NCBI RefSeq assembly: GCF_013393385.1
Contig: NZ_AP023239.1
Location: 558,001-622,000 of the forward strand
DNA from: Paenibacillus sp. URB8-2
Lineage (GTDB): Bacteria; Bacillota; Bacilli; Paenibacillales; Paenibacillaceae
Reading direction: 5' to 3'
Length of the DNA stretch: 64,000 nt
The notes under the pieces are model-generated. The model was not told the origin of the DNA. It made no database searches and saw only the letters and a program-made list of their open reading frames with translations. The position numbers and the translations under genes are program-made. Position 1 is the first letter of the stretch; every line of letters begins with the position of its first letter. This document shows positions 1 to 8,146 of the stretch, one piece after another.

Positions 1-1
1 G

Positions 2-1192
2 TTTGCTAAAGAACAGCCGGATTTGAACTGGGAGAATCCCAAGGTTCGTGAAACGATTTATGATATGATGAGGTTCTGGTTTGAGACGGGAATTGACGGT
101 TTCCGGATGGATGTCATCAGTTTGATCAGCAAACGTCAGGATTGGCCGGATGCGCCGGATGACGCGATCTATACCAAATCCTATTATATCGGCGCCTCCA
201 ATGGGCCGCGCGTTCACGAATTTCTCCATGAAATGAATCAAGAGGTATTGAGTAAATATAACATTTTGACCGTGGGCGAGACAGCCAATACCAATAGTGA
301 CCAAGCGATTTTATATACAGACCCGGATCGGGAAGAATTAAATATGGTCTTCCATTTCGATCACATGCACCTGGACTACGGACCCTACGGAAAGTTCTCG
401 GACATTCGTTTCAAGCTGAGCGATTTACGGGACGTCATGACGGAGTGGCAGGACAAACTGGAAGGCAGGGGGTGGAACTCCCTTTATTGGAGCAATCATG
501 ATCAGCCGCGAGCGGTTACCCGCTTTGGAAATGACACAACCTATCGGGTAGAGTCTGCAAAAATGCTGGGAACACTCCTTCATATGATGAAAGGCACGCC
601 TTATATTTATCAGGGAGAAGAGCTGGGAATGCGCAATGTCCGCTTTGATTCTTTTGATCAATATAAGGATATTGAAACCTATTGTATGAAGGAAGAATTT
701 GGGGAAAAAGGACTTCCGGAAGCGTACATCAAAGAGTCCATCTTCTTGAAGTCGCGTGATAATGCGCGCACACCGATGCCATGGAATGGATCGGATAATT
801 ATGGATTTACAAGCGGAACACCGTGGATTGATTTCAGCCCGGATAACGACTGGATCAACGTGGAGGATTGCATGGCCGATCCAAACTCGGTGTATTACCA
901 TTACAAGGAACTGATTCGTCTTCGGAAAGAGCTGCCGGTCGTGGTTGACGGAATCTATGAGCTGATTCATCCGTACGATTCCGCTGTCTACGGGTATACG
1001 CGTACCCTGGATCAGCAGAAGCTAGTCGTCATCTGCTCCTTCTCCGAGAGCAAAGTCAATTATAAATTGCCTGAGGAGCTGAAGCACTCATCCGGCAGAC
1101 TGTTACTATCCAATTATCCGGATACCCGGAAAGAGCTGGGTAATCTGGAGCTTCGCCCATATGAAGCGGTAATTTATTATATTCAAGCATAA
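2..1192 (+). CDS. Oligo-1,6-glucosidase-type GH13 alpha-glucosidase, 3' part
   Basis: The reading frame is already open at the left edge, so only the C-terminal ~396 residues are present. They contain three hallmarks of the GH13 catalytic barrel: GIDGFRMDV with the nucleophile Asp, TVGETAN with the acid/base Glu, and SNHDQPR with the transition-state Asp. The family cleaves terminal alpha-1,4 or alpha-1,6 glucosyl bonds of short oligosaccharides (isomaltose, sucrose, trehalose-6-phosphate types) in the cytoplasm. The C-terminal all-beta domain ends in a typical way. A strong terminator follows, then an RpiR-type regulator, which suggests a local sugar-utilisation unit. Exact substrate (malL, treC or similar) cannot be decided without the N-terminus. 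Confidence 0.9.
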   Translation, partial: FAKEQPDLNWENPKVRETIYDMMRFWFETGIDGFRMDVISLISKRQDWPDAPDDAIYTKSYYIGASNGPRVHEFLHEMNQEVLSKYNILTVGETANTNSDQAILYTDPDREELNMVFHFDHMHLDYGPYGKFSDIRFKLSDLRDVMTEWQDKLEGRGWNSLYWSNHDQPRAVTRFGNDTTYRVESAKMLGTLLHMMKGTPYIYQGEELGMRNVRFDSFDQYKDIETYCMKEEFGEKGLPEAYIKESIFLKSRDNARTPMPWNGSDNYGFTSGTPWIDFSPDNDWINVEDCMADPNSVYYHYKELIRLRKELPVVVDGIYELIHPYDSAVYGYTRTLDQQKLVVICSFSESKVNYKLPEELKHSSGRLLLSNYPDTRKELGNLELRPYEAVIYYIQA

Positions 1193-1211
1193 AGAACTGA
1201 TAATAGGACTA

Positions 1212-1246
1212 GACTAGTAGAGAATCTCCTCTTACTAGTCTTTTTT
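1212..1246 (+). terminator. Rho-independent terminator after GH13 gene
   Basis: GACTAGTA pairs with TACTAGTC, extended by GAG/CTC, followed by a run of six T. It separates the GH13 gene from the RpiR gene. Confidence 0.8.
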
Positions 1247-1308
1247 ACGGTATACTGTTTTTCATAGATGATGATACTTAGTAATACTACATAACGAGGA
1301 GCAGCTAT

Positions 1309-2064
1309 ATGGATTTTGACTTGCGAGTAAAGATAAATTATGACGATTTGACCGATTCTGAAAAAGAAATGGTAAGATTCATAACCAATCGGCCCCAAGA
1401 TGTCCTTAACATGAATATTGTCGAATTAGGCGAGGCCATGCTGAGTTCAAAAAGCTCGGTGCTTCGCTTGGCAAAAAAGCTGGGGTATCATGGATTTTCA
1501 GAATTAAAGTATGCCCTCAGGTCGGACATGACCCTAGCCTCACTTGAGCCCAGTGATTTGACTCTATTATTAAAACAGGATTTAGACCGGATTTTCCGAT
1601 ACATAGAGCAAACAAATTTCCAGCCTTTCCTGGTGAAGTTGAAAAATGCACGCATGGTCTTTTTATACGCCACCGGTTTCTCACAGAATAATTTCACTAA
1701 AGAATTTTCCAAGGATTTAATGATTGCGACACGACAAAATATATTGATTTCAGGCGAGACAAACTTGGCGATTAACAGCTCTATTATTACGGAAGACGAT
1801 TTGGTTATATTTACATCGTTCAGCGGCGAGACCGAAATGATAAAGGATGTCGTCCGGGAGTTAAAAATAAAAAACGTAACGATTGCAGCCATTACGAAAT
1901 TTGGCAGTAACTTTTTGAGCGGGCATGCCGACTATTCGTTCTTTTATGAGGCAACCCCATTGCCGAGTTATCAGAAGCAAGGGGTTCATTCGTTGATTGG
2001 GTTAGAAGTGATACTGGATGTCATTGCGCGAAAATATCGTGAGTTCATACTCTTTGATGAATAA
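1309..2064 (+). CDS. RpiR/MurR-family transcriptional regulator with SIS domain
   Basis: A 251-residue protein. The N-terminal helix-turn-helix covers roughly residues 1-75 (LTDSEKEMVRFI, then SKSSVLRLAKKLGYHGFSELK, the family recognition-helix signature). A sugar-isomerase (SIS) fold follows at about residues 105-235 (VIFTSFSGET is the phosphosugar-binding loop). Members sense phosphorylated sugars and repress or activate sugar genes. The ATG has a GAGGAG Shine-Dalgarno sequence 13 bases upstream. It lies just after the GH13 gene on the same strand and probably controls that gene or its operon; the target is inferred from position only. Confidence 0.88.
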   Translation: MDFDLRVKINYDDLTDSEKEMVRFITNRPQDVLNMNIVELGEAMLSSKSSVLRLAKKLGYHGFSELKYALRSDMTLASLEPSDLTLLLKQDLDRIFRYIEQTNFQPFLVKLKNARMVFLYATGFSQNNFTKEFSKDLMIATRQNILISGETNLAINSSIITEDDLVIFTSFSGETEMIKDVVRELKIKNVTIAAITKFGSNFLSGHADYSFFYEATPLPSYQKQGVHSLIGLEVILDVIARKYREFILFDE

Positions 2065-2098
2065 GCTTTTTGCAGTACATGCTTGGCACAAAAGGGGG

Positions 2099-2138
2099 CC
2101 CTTGATTCACCGGAATGAGTGACGAATCAAGGGTTTTT
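2099..2138 (+). terminator. Terminator after RpiR gene
   Basis: CCCTTGATTC and GAATCAAGGG form a perfect 10-bp stem followed by five T. It lies between convergent genes, the RpiR regulator and the radical SAM maturase; the U-tract favours the plus strand. Confidence 0.8.
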
Positions 2139-2143
2139 AGATT

Positions 2144-3574
2144 TTACGCCAAACGGCTGCCCACAGGCGCCCGGGGACAACGGGGATCTGGAGCATAGTG
2201 CTGATCCAATCCATAAGCTTTAAGAGCTTCCCTGACGCATCTTCCGAGACCTTCATGACACTGCTGGAAATCAGAGCAATCCTGGCAAGGTCCGTTGGAA
2301 ACGGCAGCCTGATCCGGGTAAGCAAGTTCCAGGGCTTTTGGCGAATTCCACACTTCCAGCAACGTCTGTTTCGTTAAATCGCCGATAATAAAATGCTCAT
2401 GATTGTACAGCTCTTCGCAGATGGTTACCTTACCGTCGGGCAGCACAACAACCCCGCGCCGGTTAGCCGTACAATACGCTCTTTCCCAAAAGTTTTTCTT
2501 CCTTAACGATTCCTCTCCGGCATAGGGATTATCACTGGCGCCGCTGAAATTTACTCTATCCGGAAATTCCTCTTTAATCTTGCTGAATTTTTTCTCGAAA
2601 ATCTTGATATCCTCCGGCGAACAGAACAGGCTGTCGTCATGGCGATATAAGGAACGTCCGTAGCAAGTAAAGTTGCTCCTCAGCACATAAGGCTTGCCCA
2701 TCAAATATCGCGCCAGAGACACGGCATCCTTGATGTTAACCGGGGTTAGCACCGTGTTGGTGCGGACCTTGATTCCCGCTTCACCCAAGTAATCGAGGGT
2801 TTGCAGTATTTTCTCCCCATAGCCGGTAAGACCCATGAGATGGTCAATGATTTCCGGGTTAAGCGCGTCGATACTAACCTGGATGGTGGATAGTCCGGTT
2901 GCCGCGAGCCGCTGGGCCATACTTCTGGATAAAGGATACTTCGTGGGGATATTGAGATACAGACCTGCAGACAGAGTGCTCTCAATGAAATCAAAGGCAT
3001 CCTCCCGGCAAAAAAAATCGCCCCCCGAGAACTCGACGGTTTCTATACCGCACTCACGGGCCTCTTGCAACAGGCGGCGGTACAGATTTAAATCCAATTC
3101 CTGTTTTCCTCTAAAACCCTCACGATCCGCATAGCAATACCTGCAACTGGTCACACAGCGCATCGTAGGGAGTACCAGCAGGGTGTAGGGCATTTTGCAC
3201 CGGGTATCATCCATGTCAATCTTCTCTTCCGGAACGATAAAAGTCTTGGGGTCGTAAATCCGTGCCTGATCCGGGTTGATACCGGAAGCTTCGATGATCA
3301 AGGATTCCATGGTCTGTTCTTCATTTACCCGCACAGCCAGCAGGGCATCCACTTGCCGAGACGCTGCTTCCCTATCCAGATCGAAGATATAGGCCACGGC
3401 TTCACGAACGGCAGTCAGGTCCCGTTTCCCGTCAAACAAGGAGAGGATGACAGCCTGTTGCGGGAATAGAAATTTAAACACATCCTGCCGGCTATCCCCC
3501 GGATTGGCGGTAAACAGGATTGATCTTCCCCCGTCAGGCCGCAGCTTCACCTCTGGGCTTAGCAGAAGTCCCAT
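2144..3574 (-). CDS. Radical SAM/SPASM peptide maturase with N-terminal RRE-like domain
   Basis: A 476-residue protein. Residues ~35-82 (QQAVILSLFDGKRDLTAV...) resemble the PqqD-like RiPP recognition element that binds leader peptides. The radical SAM cluster motif CxxxCxxC is at C140, C144 and C147 (CVTSCRYCYA), with the glycine-rich SGGDFF segment after it. The C-terminal ~110 residues carry many cysteines (YCTANRR, VTICEEL, CQDCSDFQQC, DPRCPRA), as expected of a SPASM domain with auxiliary Fe-S clusters. Such enzymes install thioether or other radical crosslinks in ribosomal peptides. It starts at an ATG preceded by GGGAGG and lies 16 bp downstream of two Cys-rich precursor genes on the same strand, which are the likely substrates. 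No transporter or protease follows. The crosslink chemistry cannot be read from the sequence. Confidence 0.85.
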   Translation of the reverse strand: MGLLLSPEVKLRPDGGRSILFTANPGDSRQDVFKFLFPQQAVILSLFDGKRDLTAVREAVAYIFDLDREAASRQVDALLAVRVNEEQTMESLIIEASGINPDQARIYDPKTFIVPEEKIDMDDTRCKMPYTLLVLPTMRCVTSCRYCYADREGFRGKQELDLNLYRRLLQEARECGIETVEFSGGDFFCREDAFDFIESTLSAGLYLNIPTKYPLSRSMAQRLAATGLSTIQVSIDALNPEIIDHLMGLTGYGEKILQTLDYLGEAGIKVRTNTVLTPVNIKDAVSLARYLMGKPYVLRSNFTCYGRSLYRHDDSLFCSPEDIKIFEKKFSKIKEEFPDRVNFSGASDNPYAGEESLRKKNFWERAYCTANRRGVVVLPDGKVTICEELYNHEHFIIGDLTKQTLLEVWNSPKALELAYPDQAAVSNGPCQDCSDFQQCHEGLGRCVREALKAYGLDQHYAPDPRCPRAPVGSRLA

Positions 3575-3590
3575 TATTATAACCTCCCTA

Positions 3591-3776
3591 TCATTTAACT
3601 GTTCCTCCGTTAGAGCATCCTGGAGAACATGATGTGCAGCGCATTGAACATCCCACTGTGCATCTTAATACATCCTCATCCTCCGTTACCGTATCCATAA
3701 TGAGTTCTCTTAAAAGCTCACGCTTCGAGAGACCTGTTCCGGAAAGAAGAGCCCGGATTTCCTTTAACCCACTCAT
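3591..3776 (-). CDS. Cys-rich RiPP precursor peptide (copy B)
   Basis: A 61-residue peptide. The charged amphipathic leader (residues 1-35; LKEIRALL, GLSKRELLRELI) is followed by a short core with Cys at 39, 43, 47, 50 and 54 and a G-G-T-V-K tail. An ATG behind an AGGTGAC Shine-Dalgarno sequence was chosen over an upstream GTG that overlaps that site. It lies between its paralogue and the radical SAM maturase. The leader and the C-x3-C-x2-C-x3-C core spacing are shared with the paralogue, while most core residues between the cysteines differ, the usual pattern of precursors processed by one enzyme. It could be a sactipeptide- or ranthipeptide-like product; the bioactivity is unknown. Confidence 0.8.
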   Translation of the reverse strand: MSGLKEIRALLSGTGLSKRELLRELIMDTVTEDEDVLRCTVGCSMRCTSCSPGCSNGGTVK

Positions 3777-3822
3777 TAATGTCACCTCATCCTCTATGAT
3801 TTAAAGTCCTTAATCCAGCGCA

Positions 3823-3996
3823 TCACTTTGCCGTAGGTCCGGTATTGCAGCCGATTTGACAATTGATACACCCGGATTCACACTGCCCGCATATTCCCCT
3901 ACTGTCCGTGACAGCATCAATCAGCTCTTTTAGAAGCTGGTGCTTGGAGAGACCGCATTCGCACAGAAGAGCCTTGATTTCCTGTAATTCACTCAT
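3823..3996 (-). CDS. Cys-rich RiPP precursor peptide (copy A)
   Basis: A 57-residue peptide and first gene of the three-gene minus-strand unit. The leader (LQEIKALL, GLSKHQLLKELI) is nearly the same as in copy B. The core has Cys at 36, 39, 43, 46 and 50 and ends G-P-T-A-K. Two extra cysteines, 12 and 14, sit in the leader. An ATG spaced correctly from a GAGGTGAT Shine-Dalgarno sequence was preferred to an in-frame start 11 codons upstream. The gap to copy B is 46 bp. Function is inferred from the paralogy and the neighbouring maturase. Confidence 0.8.
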   Translation of the reverse strand: MSELQEIKALLCECGLSKHQLLKELIDAVTDSRGICGQCESGCINCQIGCNTGPTAK

Positions 3997-4161
3997 CACT
4001 ATCACCTCGTCTTTAGCTATATTGTACATTTTTTCACATAAGCCGGATTTTCATACCCTTTTTCTGGAAAAAAAGAAAACTCAATTGTTCCGCTGCCCTC
4101 TGAAGTAGTCCTTGGCAAACCTCTGGCGGCAACAAAAAAAGGGCCAACCCATGAAGCGGGA
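3997..4161. other. Upstream region of RiPP unit, abutting IS1182 copy 1
   Basis: About 165 bp between precursor A and the IS end. It should hold the RiPP promoter. A TACAAT -10-like box reads leftwards at 4021-4026, but no good -35 is present at the right distance. No further gene is visible, so the IS insertion may have removed an upstream part of the cluster. Confidence 0.4.
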
Positions 4162-4283
4162 AGAGCACTGAAAAACGAATCCAAATTCAGGTAAAAGGGT
4201 TGGCGAATCTTCGTCAGCCTTTTTGATACTTTGGCACAGCAGAAAAGGTACTTCTCCGTTAAACTGGAGTTGAGGTGAATGAC

Positions 4284-5778
4284 ATGCTGGAACTTCACAA
4301 ACAACAAACGTTGTCCTTTCATAGTGAACTTTATCGGCTGATCCCCCCGGATCATCAGCTTATCCGTATCCACTAACTGATTGATTTTTCATTTATCCTG
4401 TCTTTTGTTCAAGAACAGTATGACTTGTACTAGGGCCGCCGGGCCAAAGATCCGGAAATGCTGTTTCGTTCACTGTTTATTCAAAATTGTACAACCTATT
4501 ATCAGACGAGCGTGTCATTGAGGAAGCCAAAGTCAATCTGGCATACAAGTGGTTTATTGGACTAAATCCCGAAGACCCATTGCCCGACCCGTCGCTGCTC
4601 TGTCTGTTTCGCATTCACAAGATTGGTGCTGGTGAAGTGGAGACGCTACTGGCCGAGGTTGTGAAACAGTGCGTGGCTCAAGGATTAGTGAAATCCCCGG
4701 CTCTGCTCATCGACGCCACGCATACTCACTCGAAGCATGTAGCCTCCAAACCGCTGCAAGTCTTGAAACAGGCCGCTCACCGCTTGCAGCGGGCGGTGAA
4801 AAAGCATACAGCAAACTGCTCAAAAACCTCCCGTCCATGCCGGTATTCGAGGGAGAATTCCGGGTGCAAGAGAAGCAGGCGCTCCGTTATCTGGATGAAC
4901 TGGGCCAAGCGGTGGAAAGGCTGGTGCCGGATGCAGAAGGGAAACTTGGGCAGCGCCTGGAAGAAAGCCGCAAGATTGTGGAGGATGAACGGCTACTGGC
5001 CTGGAAAGGGGTGCAGTCAGCGATTGACCCGGACGCACGATTGGGCTGGAAGAGCGCGAAGGAATCCTTTTTCGGCTACAAGGAAAGTGTGGCGATGACC
5101 GAAGACGACTTGGTTACGTCGATGAAAGTGGAGCCAGGGAACGCAAGTGATTGTCCCGCGTTTGAAGGGCTGCTAGAGCAAACCTTACAGGACGGAGTGA
5201 AGGTGGCTGAAGTGCTGGCGGATAAAGCCTACGGCAGCTTTGAAAACCTGGAAAAATTGGAGAAAGAACATATAACGTCGACCATTAAGCTGAACAGCAT
5301 GATGCTGTACGGCCAGCAGTCCAGTGAGCAGCGGGAGCGGTTTGTGTACCACAAAGACAGCGAAAGTGTGGAATGCCCGGCAGGACACCACAGCGTGCGC
5401 AAGACCCGCAAGGGAGAGAAGGACGGCAAAGAATGCCAACGGCTAACCTTTTATTTTGACGTGGAGAAGTGTAAAACGTGTCCGCTGCAGGCCGGCTGCT
5501 ACGAACCGGGCAGGGATTTCCGAACCTATTCGGTTCCAGTGGTGCCGGAATTTAAGCGAAAAGCGGTCGAGTACCACGAGAGTGAGAGGTTTCGGACACG
5601 CTACCGGAAGCGAAACAAGATTGAGCAAAAGAACAATGAACTGAAAACGCACCATGGCCTGGGAAAAATGCAGTACAGCGGAGGTCTGCTTTTCATGCGA
5701 ATCCAGGCCATCTTGACGACCATTGCTGTAAATGCGAAGCGGATGGTGAAGCTGGCGAGTGTGCAAACCACGGGATAA
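4284..5778 (+). pseudogene. IS1182-family transposase, disrupted
   Basis: Family identity is clear from the stretch YNLLSDERVIEEAK, NLAYKWFIGLNPEDPLPDPS, LIDATHTHSK and the C-terminal zinc-binding-like and DDE segments (CKTCPLQAGCY, KRNKIEQKNNELK). From the ATG the frame has stops at 4374 (TAA) and 4431 (TAG), a frameshift near 4487 and a second (-1) shift near 4802 within GTGAAAAAGC. The rest reads open to 5778. It should be inactive unless frameshifting is programmed; the TAG makes this unlikely. The TAG and both shifts recur in copy 2. Confidence 0.85.
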
Positions 5779-5825
5779 GGGGAGGATTCTCCCTAATCCG
5801 GGGTGAAAAAAGAAGCGAAAAGCCC

Positions 5826-5871
5826 AAAAAAGTCGCGGTTGGTTGCTGTTCGCAACCAACCGCGACTTTTT
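5826..5871 (+). terminator. Hairpin/terminator at right end of IS1182 copy 1
   Basis: A perfect 20-bp inverted repeat (AAAAAGTCGCGG... / ...CCGCGACTTTTT) with a five-base loop TGTTC. The A/T flanks would make it work as a terminator on both strands. Confidence 0.7.
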
Positions 5872-5917
5872 CAGTGCTCTCCCTTTTTGGGGACTTTGCC
5901 TGGGGAGTAACTGACCC

Positions 5918-6061
5918 GTCTGTTTTCCACACCCAAACTTCTTGCACTTTTCGGCTCTTAACGTCTTTCAGCAAGTTTTGAAGCGCTGGACGCTTCTTGA
6001 TGGATTTTCCAGAAACTCCGGCGTCTGCGTATTCGTTAAAAACAAGCTTATGTTCCATCAT
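5918..6061 (-). pseudogene. Serine recombinase (resolvase/invertase) fragment
   Basis: About 48 codons read FNEYADAGVSGKS, KKRPALQNLL and EVWVWKTD, the conserved centre of the catalytic domain of large serine recombinases (usually Y-x-D-x-G-x-S-G ... RPALQ-x-LL ... VWK-x-D-R-L-S-R). The N-terminal Ser region and everything after WKTD are missing. It is a remnant of another mobile element next to the IS1182 end. Confidence 0.7.
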
Positions 6062-6354
6062 GCAACGAGTTCGAAGTATGGTTATGTAAAATAATATAAT
6101 AATTTTGAAAAATATTGAATATAAGGTAGATTAATAGGAACTTATAGGGTACAATACCTCTAAATTATTCTAATTTCGATCATAAATGCTTGAAAATGGT
6201 AGTTACATATGAAAACCACGGAATCACGATAGATTTAAATCGTGTTCCAAGTTCTTCTGATGTTATCTATAAATAAACTGGGAAAGGTGTGATTTCAATT
6301 TCTAATTAGATCAGTATAAACAAATGTATTTAAATCTATAAAGGTGGTGCGAGC
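6062..6354. other. AT-rich intergenic region upstream of metalloprotease
   Basis: No gene found. The base composition is clearly more AT-rich than the neighbouring housekeeping DNA. The last 20 bases hold the AAAGGTGG ribosome site of the interrupted metalloprotease gene; the promoter should lie here but no single box stands out. Confidence 0.4.
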
Positions 6355-6421
6355 TTGAAAAAATCATTAATCTCTACGAAAAAGTTGTTTATTATTGGTA
6401 TGATATTATCTAGTGTATATA

Positions 6422-7601
6422 CCCGGCGAAAAATAAATTGAGTTGAGCGATCATGCACAACCCACAAAGAAATAAATTCCAGTATAATAGTCTTCAATAC
6501 GATGATTATTGGAGACGATACAAATGAGTGTACGAGTTGGTGTGGCAGAAGAACACAAAGCAGCAGCCATTCTGGAAATCAAAGCCGCGATGAAAATAAA
6601 CAAAGATTTACGGATGCACGAAAGGTATCAGACGATCCTCCTGCTGTTACTTGGCGAATCCTACGAACGAATTTCCGAAGTGACAGGACGAACGGTTGCG
6701 ACCTTATATAACTACAGCAAAGCTTACCGAGAGCAAGGGATGCAGGGGCTACAAATCGGACGTCCTCCAGGACGACATCGCTTGTTAACTGCTGAACAAG
6801 AGCAACAAGTGTATGAAGTGATAACGAATCAAACGCCCGAGGATCAAGGATTTCCTTCCCAGATGAACTGGACTTCTCCACTCGTTCGGAAATGGATCGA
6901 ACAAAAGTGGAATATTCGGTATTCGGATCGAGGGACACGAGACCTTTTGTACCGTTTGAAGCTTAGCTTTACGAAGCCGACCTACACACTGGCTAAAGCA
7001 GACCCACAGAAACAAGAAGAATTCAAAGAACACTTTCAGGAGTTAAAAAAAACTCCTCGCTGGGCGCATCGACCGGATTCTGTTTGAAGATGAGTCCATG
7101 ATCCGGGATTACCAAGCGCTTTCTCGTACCTGGTTTCCCAAGGGGCAGCAAAAAATCATTCCCACCTACGGCAAGCATTGGGGAGCGAAGCTGATCGGGA
7201 CGCTGGATTATGAATCCGGCGAAGTGTTTTGCGTACAAGAAGAACAGTATACCGCCAAAGAATTCTTGTCCTTTCTGGAACGCGTCTTGGAAAAGTATGA
7301 AGGCGACCGAATCGTGATGATTTTGGACAATGCACGAATTCATCACGCAGACCTCATCCAGCCTTTTTTAAAAGAACATCAAGCCAAACTCACCTTGGTT
7401 TATTTGCCTCCGTATAGTCCGAATTTGAACATGATTGAAGAATTGTGGGGCTGGTTAAAATCATCCGTAATTCATAATGTCTTCTTCGACTCGGTACAAA
7501 AAATTCGCAAAGTTGTTCAAGGATTTATCCGTTTGATTAATGAAACGCCCGCTGCCACAGTTGAACGCTTATGTCTTCAATTCTAAATATTAAATGCCGA
7601 A
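6422..7601 (+). mobile_element. IS630-type insertion sequence
   Basis: About 1180 bp with short imperfect terminal inverted repeats (CCCGGC left; TTCGGC as complement of the right end) flanked by TATA on both sides, in line with the TA target preference of IS630/Tc1 elements. It holds a transposase in two overlapping frames. It interrupts the metalloprotease gene just after its signal sequence. Confidence 0.75.
6509..7586 (+). CDS. IS630-family transposase, frameshift in A8 run
   Basis: The first frame (6509-7087; a likely start is the ATG at 6524) encodes the helix-turn-helix part (YERISEVTGRTVATLYNYSKAYREQG, winged-helix RYSDRGTRDLLYRLKLSFTKP). The second frame, open from near 7050 to 7586, carries the DDE catalytic core: FEDESMIRD, MILDNARIHH and LPPYSPNLNMIEELWGWLK. 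The frames meet at a run of eight A near 7050 (GAGTTA then A8). A +1 shift, or loss of one A in the transcript, would fuse them into a normal-length transposase. Slippage at A runs is known for some IS630 members, so the gene may still be functional; a plain mutation is the alternative. Confidence 0.75.
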
Positions 7602-8146
7602 TATATAGTTGCTTTTAGTACAGCTTCTTTTGCAACTATCTGGTATGGAGGAAGAAGTTCAGCATTTTTTAATGCATACTATGATTCTTCTGTTGCTTCT
7701 TATGGCTATACGGGCGCATATGATACAGCCCGATCTCGTTGGAATGGTGCTTCATCATCGGTTGATATTGGTAAAACAACCTCGACCAGTGGAAATCCAG
7801 ACAAATATTTTGTTGGCACTACCAATAATTTCGGCGTATTGGGACAACAGACTGCTTATAATTCCTCTGGTCAGATAGTCGGAGTATCTGATAGTTGGGC
7901 ATATAGTACGGTAGCAATTTATCATAACCAGATGGAATTTCAAGGTATGACTTCATCGGAAATATCATCCAATGCCACTCATGAAGTCGGTCATACACTA
8001 TCCCAGGCGCATCCTGTAACTTCCGAAGCTTCTGTCATGAAACAAGGTATACAATCTATTGGTGTTCAATCTTATGATGTAATGTCCTTAATCTCTAAGT
8101 GGGGAGATTAAATATAACAAAAGGTTCGGGAAGGGGTACATTATCT

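Larger units (their letters stand above)
4162..5880 (+). mobile_element. IS1182-type insertion sequence, copy 1 (full length, degenerate)
   Basis: Ends are the inverted repeats AGAGCACTGAAAAA (left, 4162-4175) and its complement (right, ending 5880). Length is 1719 bp. It contains one transposase gene broken by stops and frameshifts and ends with a perfect 20-bp hairpin. No clear target duplication is visible. It matches the element at 10180-11371 closely apart from a 525-bp deletion there. Confidence 0.8.
6355..8111 (+). pseudogene. Secreted zinc metalloprotease split by IS630-type element
   Basis: The TTG start at 6355 follows an AAAGGTGG ribosome site and encodes a signal peptide (KKSLISTKKLFIIGMILSSV). 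The frame is broken at 6422 by the insertion. It resumes after it and runs to 8111, containing HEVGHTLSQAH, the HExxHxxxxxH zinc site of metzincin-type proteases, followed by the SVMKQG segment like a Met-turn. Removing 6422-7601 plus one of the flanking TATA repeats restores one frame of 190 codons: ...SSVYIVAFSTASFATIWYGG.... This fits a small exported matrixin-like peptidase. The present gene cannot make it. Confidence 0.8.

Noticed and set aside
4017..4373. Open minus-strand frame across the IS1182 left end, also seen at 10125-10394
   Set aside because: It is the reverse of the transposase N-terminal coding region and UTR; no ribosome site, and the plus strand shows clear transposase homology.
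4795..4815. Programmed -1 frameshift in IS1182 at GTGAAAAAGC
   Set aside because: IS1182 transposases are normally one frame and an additional TAG and another shift are present, so decay is the simpler reading.
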